A program made the translations under genes and the position numbers. DNA of 64,000 bases from Pseudomonadales bacterium. Lineage in GTDB: Bacteria > Pseudomonadota > Gammaproteobacteria > Pseudomonadales > Pseudohongiellaceae. The stretch lies in the NCBI GenBank assembly GCA_024234365.1, contig JACKOK010000003.1, forward strand, positions 321,901-385,900. The letters are read 5' to 3'. Position 1 is the first letter of the stretch. Each line of letters starts with the position of its first letter. The notes beneath the pieces are model-generated. The model saw only the letters and a list, made by a program, of their open reading frames with translations, ran no database searches and was not told the DNA's origin. This document shows, piece after piece, positions 59,205-64,000 of the stretch.

Positions 59205-59351
59205 GAATATTTCTCTCCGAAAGAGGACGGCTAAATGAATGAGACGACACGAACCCTTGTGAATTCGTGAGGAAAGCCTAGCGAAGAGGGGGGGCGCGAC
59301 AAACCCCCCGATCAGGGGGTTGTCGCTCTGAAGCCGGGAAAACAGCGGGTT

Positions 59352-60458
59352 TTAGTAGAGGATGACGGAACGGATGCTCTTGCCTGCGTGCATCAGCTCG
59401 AAGGCCTTGTTGATGTCTGTGAGAGGCATGGTGTGTGTGATCAGCGGGTCGATGCTGATCTTGTTGTTCATATACCAGTCCACGATGCGCGGCACATCGG
59501 TGCGGCCTCTGGCGCCTCCGAAGGCACTGCCACGCCAGGAGCGGCCGGTCACCAGCTGGAAGGGACGGGTGGAGATTTCCTGTCCGGCACCGGCCACCCC
59601 GATGATGAAGGATTCGCCCCAGCCCTTGTGGGTGCACTCCAGCGCCTGGCGCATGGTCTTCACATTGCCGATACACTCGAAGCTGTAGTCCACGCCGCCA
59701 CGGGTCATCTCGATAATATGCGCGGTGACATCGTCCACGTCCTTCGGATTGATGAAGTCGGTCATACCGAACTGCCGCGCGAGTTCCACCTTGTCCGGGT
59801 TCAGGTCCACGCCAATGATGCGGTCTGCTCCCACCATGCGTGCTCCCTGGATGACGTTCAGGCCGATACCGCCCAGGCCGAACACGGCAACGGTGCTGCC
59901 GGGTTCCACCTTGGCGTCGAAGACCACGGCGCCGATGCCGGTGGTGACGCCACAGCCGATGTAGCAGATCTTGTCGAAGGGGGCATCGCTGCGCACCTTG
60001 GCCACGGCGATCTCGGGCAGCACGGTGTAATTGGAGAAGGTGGAGCAGCCCATATAGTGCAGGATAGGCTTGCCCTCGAAGGAGAAGCGGCTGCTGCCAT
60101 CGGGCATCAGGCCCTTGCCCTGGGTGGCGCGGATGGCCTGGCAGAGATTGGTCTTGGGGTGCAGGCAAAACTCGCACTCGCGGCATTCCGGGGTGTACAG
60201 CGGAATCACCGTGTCGCCCGGTTTTACCGAGGTGACACCGGGGCCGACCTCGACTACTACGCCCGCGCCCTCGTGGCCCAGAATGGCAGGGAAGGCGCCC
60301 TCGGGGTCGTCTCCGGACAGCGTGAAGGCATCGGTGTGGCACACGCCGGTGGCCTTGATCTCTACCAGCACTTCGCCCGCACGCGGGCCTTCCAGATCGA
60401 CTTCAACAATTTCCAGGGGTTTGCCGGCGGCAAAGGCAACGGCGGCGCGGGATTTCAT
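59352..60458 (-). CDS. adhC: S-(hydroxymethyl)glutathione dehydrogenase / class III alcohol dehydrogenase
   Basis: Oxidises the formaldehyde-glutathione adduct to S-formylglutathione, and also reduces GSNO. 368 residues from ATG 60458 (AGGA upstream). Catalytic Zn: CHTDAF Cys, GHEGAG His-Glu, GCG Cys. Structural Zn: PECRECEFCLHPKTNLC. NAD loop VFGLGGIGLNVIQGARMVGA and Asp in VDLNPDK. No esterase (frmB/fghA) follows, so formylglutathione hydrolase lies elsewhere. Divergent from purU, with about 150 nt between. Confidence 0.95.
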   Translation of the reverse strand: MKSRAAVAFAAGKPLEIVEVDLEGPRAGEVLVEIKATGVCHTDAFTLSGDDPEGAFPAILGHEGAGVVVEVGPGVTSVKPGDTVIPLYTPECRECEFCLHPKTNLCQAIRATQGKGLMPDGSSRFSFEGKPILHYMGCSTFSNYTVLPEIAVAKVRSDAPFDKICYIGCGVTTGIGAVVFDAKVEPGSTVAVFGLGGIGLNVIQGARMVGADRIIGVDLNPDKVELARQFGMTDFINPKDVDDVTAHIIEMTRGGVDYSFECIGNVKTMRQALECTHKGWGESFIIGVAGAGQEISTRPFQLVTGRSWRGSAFGGARGRTDVPRIVDWYMNNKISIDPLITHTMPLTDINKAFELMHAGKSIRSVILY

Positions 60459-60612
60459 AGGCGTGTCCTTCTCATGAATTTGACGGTGTGGCCGATTGTA
60501 AACAGGGGCAGTTCCGCGAGGCAAATTGGTGATACCATCATGCGCCGCTTGTTAACCATAAAATGGTGCGCCTGACTGGAAGCGCTCCCGCAGACACGGA
60601 AGAAATACGCTC

Positions 60613-61482
60613 ATGAGCCAGAAAGAACCCCGTCAATACGTCCTCACTGTCTCCTGCCCGGAGGCCAACGGCATTGTGCGCGCCGTGAGTGATTTCCTCT
60701 TTCAGCGCGGCGCCACCATCAGTGATGCCGCCCAGCACCGCGACCCGGTGATTGACCGTTTCTTCATGCGGGTTGAATTCGAGGAAGCGGGCCACGATCT
60801 GCCGCACCGGGAAAAGCTGGATGCGGATTTCAGTGAGCTGGCGCGCTCTTTCGACATGCAGTGGAATTTCTTTGACATGGCAAGCCGCCCGCGCATGCTG
60901 CTGGCGGTATCGAAACACGGGCATTGTCTGCACGATATTCTGCACCGCTGGAGCAGCGGCATGCTGCCTGCGGAAGTGGTGGGTGTGGTTTCCAATCACG
61001 AGGATATGCGCGGCATCACCGAGTGGTACCAGATTCCCTATCATTACCTGCCGGTGAGCCCGGACAACAAGGCGGAACAGGAAGACGCCATGCTGGAGAT
61101 CATCCGCCACAACAATGTGGATGTCCTGGCACTGGCGCGCTATATGCAGATTCTGTCGCCGAAGATGTGTGAGGTCCTGGCGGGCAGGGCGATCAATATT
61201 CACCACTCCTTTCTGCCGGGTTTCAAGGGGGCCAACCCTTATCGCCAGGCCTATATGCGCGGTGTGAAGATCATCGGCGCCACGGCCCATTATGTGACGA
61301 CCGATCTCGACGAGGGGCCCATCATCGAGCAGGCGGTGGAGCGCATCGACCACAACTTCGATATCGACGAGCTGGTGCAGATCGGCCGCGATGCCGAATG
61401 CGCGGCCTTCGCCCGTGCGCTGAAATGGCATTGCGAACACCGCGTCATCGTCAACGGCAACAAGACCGTGGTCTTTAAATAA
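60613..61482 (+). CDS. purU: Formyltetrahydrofolate deformylase
   Basis: 10-formyl-THF + water to THF + formate. 289 residues; ATG 60613. N-terminal ACT domain (YVLTVSCPEANGIVRAVSDF), then formyltransferase fold with INIHHSFLPGFKGANPYRQA (catalytic Asn/His) and TAHYVTTDLDEGPIIEQ (Asp). Lengths match E. coli PurU (280). In E. coli PurU is regulated by Met/Gly via ACT; that is likely here too. Divergent from adhC; a C1 function is shared. Confidence 0.95.
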   Translation: MSQKEPRQYVLTVSCPEANGIVRAVSDFLFQRGATISDAAQHRDPVIDRFFMRVEFEEAGHDLPHREKLDADFSELARSFDMQWNFFDMASRPRMLLAVSKHGHCLHDILHRWSSGMLPAEVVGVVSNHEDMRGITEWYQIPYHYLPVSPDNKAEQEDAMLEIIRHNNVDVLALARYMQILSPKMCEVLAGRAINIHHSFLPGFKGANPYRQAYMRGVKIIGATAHYVTTDLDEGPIIEQAVERIDHNFDIDELVQIGRDAECAAFARALKWHCEHRVIVNGNKTVVFK

Positions 61483-61497
61483 AAGCGGGTTCTGGCG

Positions 61498-64000
61498 CTA
61501 CTGCAGCAGCGGCGCCAGGAAACGCCCGGTGTGGGAGCGCTTGCGCTTTGCCACCGTTGCCGGTTTGCCCTGTGCCACCACTTCTCCGCCATCCTTGCCG
61601 CCCTCCGGCCCCATGTCCAGTACCCAGTCGGCCTCGGCGATGACATCGAGATTGTGTTCGATCACCAGCACGCTGTTGCCGGCATCTACCAGTCGATGCA
61701 GTACCCGCAGCAGTTTTTCCACATCCGCCATGTGCAGGCCGACCGTTGGTTCGTCAAGAATATACAGCGTGTGCTGGCGCGTGTTGCGGCGTAGCTGCAC
61801 CGAGGGCTTCGCCTTGGCCAGCTCGGTCACCAGCTTGATGCGCTGCGCCTCGCCACCGCTCAGGGTGGGGCTCTGCTGGCCGAGGGTGAGATAGCCCAGC
61901 CCCACGTCCTGCAGCAGGCTGAGCGGGTGATGTACCAGCGGCACGGGCGAGAAGAACTCCACGGCCTCGTCCACGCTCATCGCCAGCACTTCGCCGATAT
62001 GTTTGTCCTTGTAGCGCACGCTCAGGGTGTCTTCATTGAAGCGCCAGCCATGGCATTGTTCGCAGTCCACCCGTACATCGGGCAGGAAATTCATCTCGAT
62101 GCGCTGCATGCCATTGCCACCACAGGTTTCACAGCGCCCCCCGGCGACATTGAAGGAGAAACGCCCCGGGCCGTAGCCGCGCAGGCGGGCATCCACTGTG
62201 TCGGCGAACAGGCGGCGGATAGTGTCCCAGATGCCGATGTAACTGGCAGGGCAGGAGCGTGGTGTTTTGCCGATGGGCGTCTGGTCCACCTGCAACAATC
62301 TGTCTATGGATTCCCAGCCCTGAATCTGTGCGCAGTCGCTGATGACGGGCAGTTTCCGGCGGGTGCCTTTGACACGGAGCAGGGCGCGCAGATTATCGTG
62401 CAGCACGCCGCGAATGAGGCTGCTCTTGCCGCTGCCGCTGACACCGCTGATGGCCACCAGTTGGCGTAGGGGAATGTCCACGCTCACGCTGCGCAGATTA
62501 TGCAGGGTGGCCTCTTCGATTGTCAGATGCTCCTTGTCGAATTCGGCACGGGCAGTCTCGTCACGCAAGTCGGGTAGCGGGTGACGCAGGGGTTTTGCCA
62601 GAAACTGCCCGGTCAGCGAGCGTTTGTTTTTCCTGATCTGGGCAAGCGTGCCCTGGGCAATGATCTCGCCGCCGCGGGTGCCGGCACCGGGGCCGACATC
62701 GATGAGGTGGTCCGCCTCGCGCATGGTGGCGTCGTCGTGCTCCACCACGATCACCGTGTTGCCATGCCGCTGCAGTTCGCGCAGCGTGTCGATCAGCAGG
62801 GCATTGTCCCGTGCGTGCAGGCCGATGGTGGGTTCGTCGAGGATATAACACACGCCCTGCAGATTGGAGCCAAGCTGGGAGGCCAGGCGAATGCGTTGCG
62901 CCTCGCCGCCGCTGAGGCTGGGTGCGGCCCGGTCGAGGCTCAGATAGCCCAGGCCCACCTTGTTCAGGAAATGCAGGCGTGATTGCAGTTCGGGAATAAT
63001 ATCGCGAGCAATGGCATTTTCTTTTTTGCCAAAGCGCAGAGAGTCCAACGTCTTGCCGGCATCCAGCACGGTCAGCGCGGCAAAATCGGCAATGGAGTGT
63101 TTCTCCAGACGCACGGCCAGGGCGGTAGGGTTCAGGCGCCGCCCCTCGCAGGTGGGGCAGGGATGGCGCACAGGGGCCACGTCGTCCTTGTTCTCTGGCG
63201 TCTCCAGCCATTGTGCTTCCTCGCCGGTCTGTTCCTCTGCGAAGTGTTCGAGAACTTCACCGGTGCCAAAGCAACTGTGGCACCAACCGTGTTTCGAGTT
63301 GTAGGAGAACAGGCGCGGGTCGAGTTCGTCGAAGCTGTCACCGCAGGAGGGGCAGGCGCGTCGGGTGGAAAACAGGGCGTCCTGGCTGCTGTTGCCGTTG
63401 CTGTCGGCGGGGGTGAGCATCATCAGGCCATTGCCCAGTTCCAGCGCCTGGTCCAGCAGCCCGCCCAGTTCTGCTTCGTGGCGTGGGCTGACCCGCAGTG
63501 TGCCAAGATCAATCTCGATATTGTGTTCCTTGTAGCGATCCGGTGTTGTCCACGGGGCACTTGGCACCAGGTGGCCGTCCACGCGTAGTTGCGTGAAACC
63601 CCGCGCCGCTGCCCAGGCCGCCAGTTCTTTATAGATGCCCTTGCGGCCCACCACCATGGGAGCCAGCACGTGGATATCCCGGCCTCGCCAGTCTTTCAGA
63701 ATGCGTGCCAGAATCATGTCGCGGCTTTGCGGGGCAATGGCCTCATCGCAGCGCGGGCAATACTGGGTGCCGAGTTTTACGAAGAGCAGGCGCAAAAAGT
63801 GATAAATCTCCGTCAGGGTAGCGACGGTGCTCTTGCGGCCACCACGGCTGGTGCGCTGCTCGATGGCCACGGTGGGAGGGATGCCGTGAATCGCATCCAC
63901 CTCCGGGCGCGTGGCCGGCTGCACAAACTGGCGTGCGTAGGCGTTGAGGGATTCGAGATAGCGCCGCTGGCCTTCGCCGAACACGATGTCGAAGGCCAGG
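61498..64000 (-). CDS. uvrA: UvrA-family excinuclease subunit (5' end cut by window edge)
   Basis: Damage-recognising ATPase of nucleotide-excision repair. The frame runs to the right edge, so the N-terminal Walker A is missing. The visible 834 residues start LAFDIVFGEGQRRYLESLNA. UvrB-binding-like domain (VLAPMVVGRKGIYKEL), zinc finger (CPSCGDSFDELDP...CHSC), signature LSGGEAQRIRLASQLG, second Walker A ISGVSGSGKSSLIRG, C-terminal Zn finger (CETCGGNGMQ...CEQC), signature LSGGEAQRIKLV and Walker B YILDEPTVGLH. An insertion (KPSVQLRRNTRQ) and GEGQRRYLESLNAYARQFVQ differ from E. coli UvrA and fit the divergent UvrA type that is sometimes a tandem fusion. A stand-alone form would need only about 40 more residues. 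Confidence 0.9.
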   Translation of the reverse strand, partial: LAFDIVFGEGQRRYLESLNAYARQFVQPATRPEVDAIHGIPPTVAIEQRTSRGGRKSTVATLTEIYHFLRLLFVKLGTQYCPRCDEAIAPQSRDMILARILKDWRGRDIHVLAPMVVGRKGIYKELAAWAAARGFTQLRVDGHLVPSAPWTTPDRYKEHNIEIDLGTLRVSPRHEAELGGLLDQALELGNGLMMLTPADSNGNSSQDALFSTRRACPSCGDSFDELDPRLFSYNSKHGWCHSCFGTGEVLEHFAEEQTGEEAQWLETPENKDDVAPVRHPCPTCEGRRLNPTALAVRLEKHSIADFAALTVLDAGKTLDSLRFGKKENAIARDIIPELQSRLHFLNKVGLGYLSLDRAAPSLSGGEAQRIRLASQLGSNLQGVCYILDEPTIGLHARDNALLIDTLRELQRHGNTVIVVEHDDATMREADHLIDVGPGAGTRGGEIIAQGTLAQIRKNKRSLTGQFLAKPLRHPLPDLRDETARAEFDKEHLTIEEATLHNLRSVSVDIPLRQLVAISGVSGSGKSSLIRGVLHDNLRALLRVKGTRRKLPVISDCAQIQGWESIDRLLQVDQTPIGKTPRSCPASYIGIWDTIRRLFADTVDARLRGYGPGRFSFNVAGGRCETCGGNGMQRIEMNFLPDVRVDCEQCHGWRFNEDTLSVRYKDKHIGEVLAMSVDEAVEFFSPVPLVHHPLSLLQDVGLGYLTLGQQSPTLSGGEAQRIKLVTELAKAKPSVQLRRNTRQHTLYILDEPTVGLHMADVEKLLRVLHRLVDAGNSVLVIEHNLDVIAEADWVLDMGPEGGKDGGEVVAQGKPATVAKRKRSHTGRFLAPLLQ

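Noticed and set aside
59278..60342. 354-codon open frame on the minus strand, shifted from adhC
   Set aside because: Same strand as adhC but a different frame; the adhC frame has Zn and NAD motifs.

Overview
The window is 64 kb of ordinary, gene-dense chromosome from a Gram-negative gammaproteobacterium. The base composition is moderately GC-rich. There are outer-membrane TonB receptors, OmpA and lipoproteins. The block ispB / rplU-rpmA-obgE-proB / rpsT has the Pseudomonas-type order, and the REP palindromes resemble those of Pseudomonas. UbiC, an IspB-type prenyl synthase, ETF-ubiquinone oxidoreductase, several acyl-CoA enzymes and FabV fit an aerobic, ubiquinone-using, lipid-degrading heterotroph. 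I cannot name the species; a marine relative of Pseudomonadales/Cellvibrionales is an inference. No tRNA, rRNA, CRISPR array, prophage or intact transposase gene was seen.

Layout. 1-4.1 kb: a TonB receptor cut by the left edge, with an exported beta-helix protein upstream of it. 4.5-11.7 kb: ompA-like gene, ubiC, a CoA-transferase, an exported TPR protein, a short Arg-rich leader unit with a terminator in front of a class III aminotransferase, and an NADPH oxidoreductase. 11.8-14.4 kb: modABC with a ModE-like operator. 14.5-24.3 kb: SDR, acyl-CoA dehydrogenase, a membrane-anchored ToxR-like regulator divergent from a DegQ/MucD-type protease, a penicillin-binding-like hydrolase, a nitroreductase, a second CoA-transferase, a tiny zinc-motif protein and an exported methyltransferase. 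24.4-36.4 kb: a second TonB receptor, ETF-QO, a three-gene cassette of unrecognised exported proteins, acyl-CoA synthetase, a DUF4399 protein and a luciferase-like oxidoreductase. 36.5-42.8 kb: ispB, rplU-rpmA, obgE, proB, rpsT and fabV. 42.8-54.4 kb: an NdvB-like glucan synthase, an atypical NRAMP transporter, a 2OG-Fe(II) oxygenase, an EamA exporter, a YebC/YeeN-like protein, Dps, MurJ and DAHP synthase. 54.5-64 kb: aromatic aminotransferase, folD, gloA, small unknowns, adhC divergent from purU, and a UvrA gene cut by the right edge.

How the genes work together. Acyl-CoA synthetase, two class III CoA-transferases, SDR, acyl-CoA dehydrogenase and ETF-QO would together activate and oxidise acyl substrates and pass electrons to ubiquinone. 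adhC, purU, folD and gloA cover glutathione-linked aldehyde detoxification and folate C1 flux. DAHP synthase and the aromatic aminotransferase are the two ends of aromatic amino-acid synthesis.

The least explained features are these: (i) a promoter / Arg-rich mini-ORF / terminator arrangement only 24 nt upstream of the aminotransferase start, which looks like an attenuator; (ii) a family of three related 111-173 bp inverted-repeat elements, one of which supplies the stop codon of its neighbour; (iii) the unknown exported cassette at 28.55-32.77 kb, whose first protein carries a metallopeptidase-like motif with the catalytic Glu replaced by His; (iv) several REP types, one of which encodes the tail of a cupin protein.
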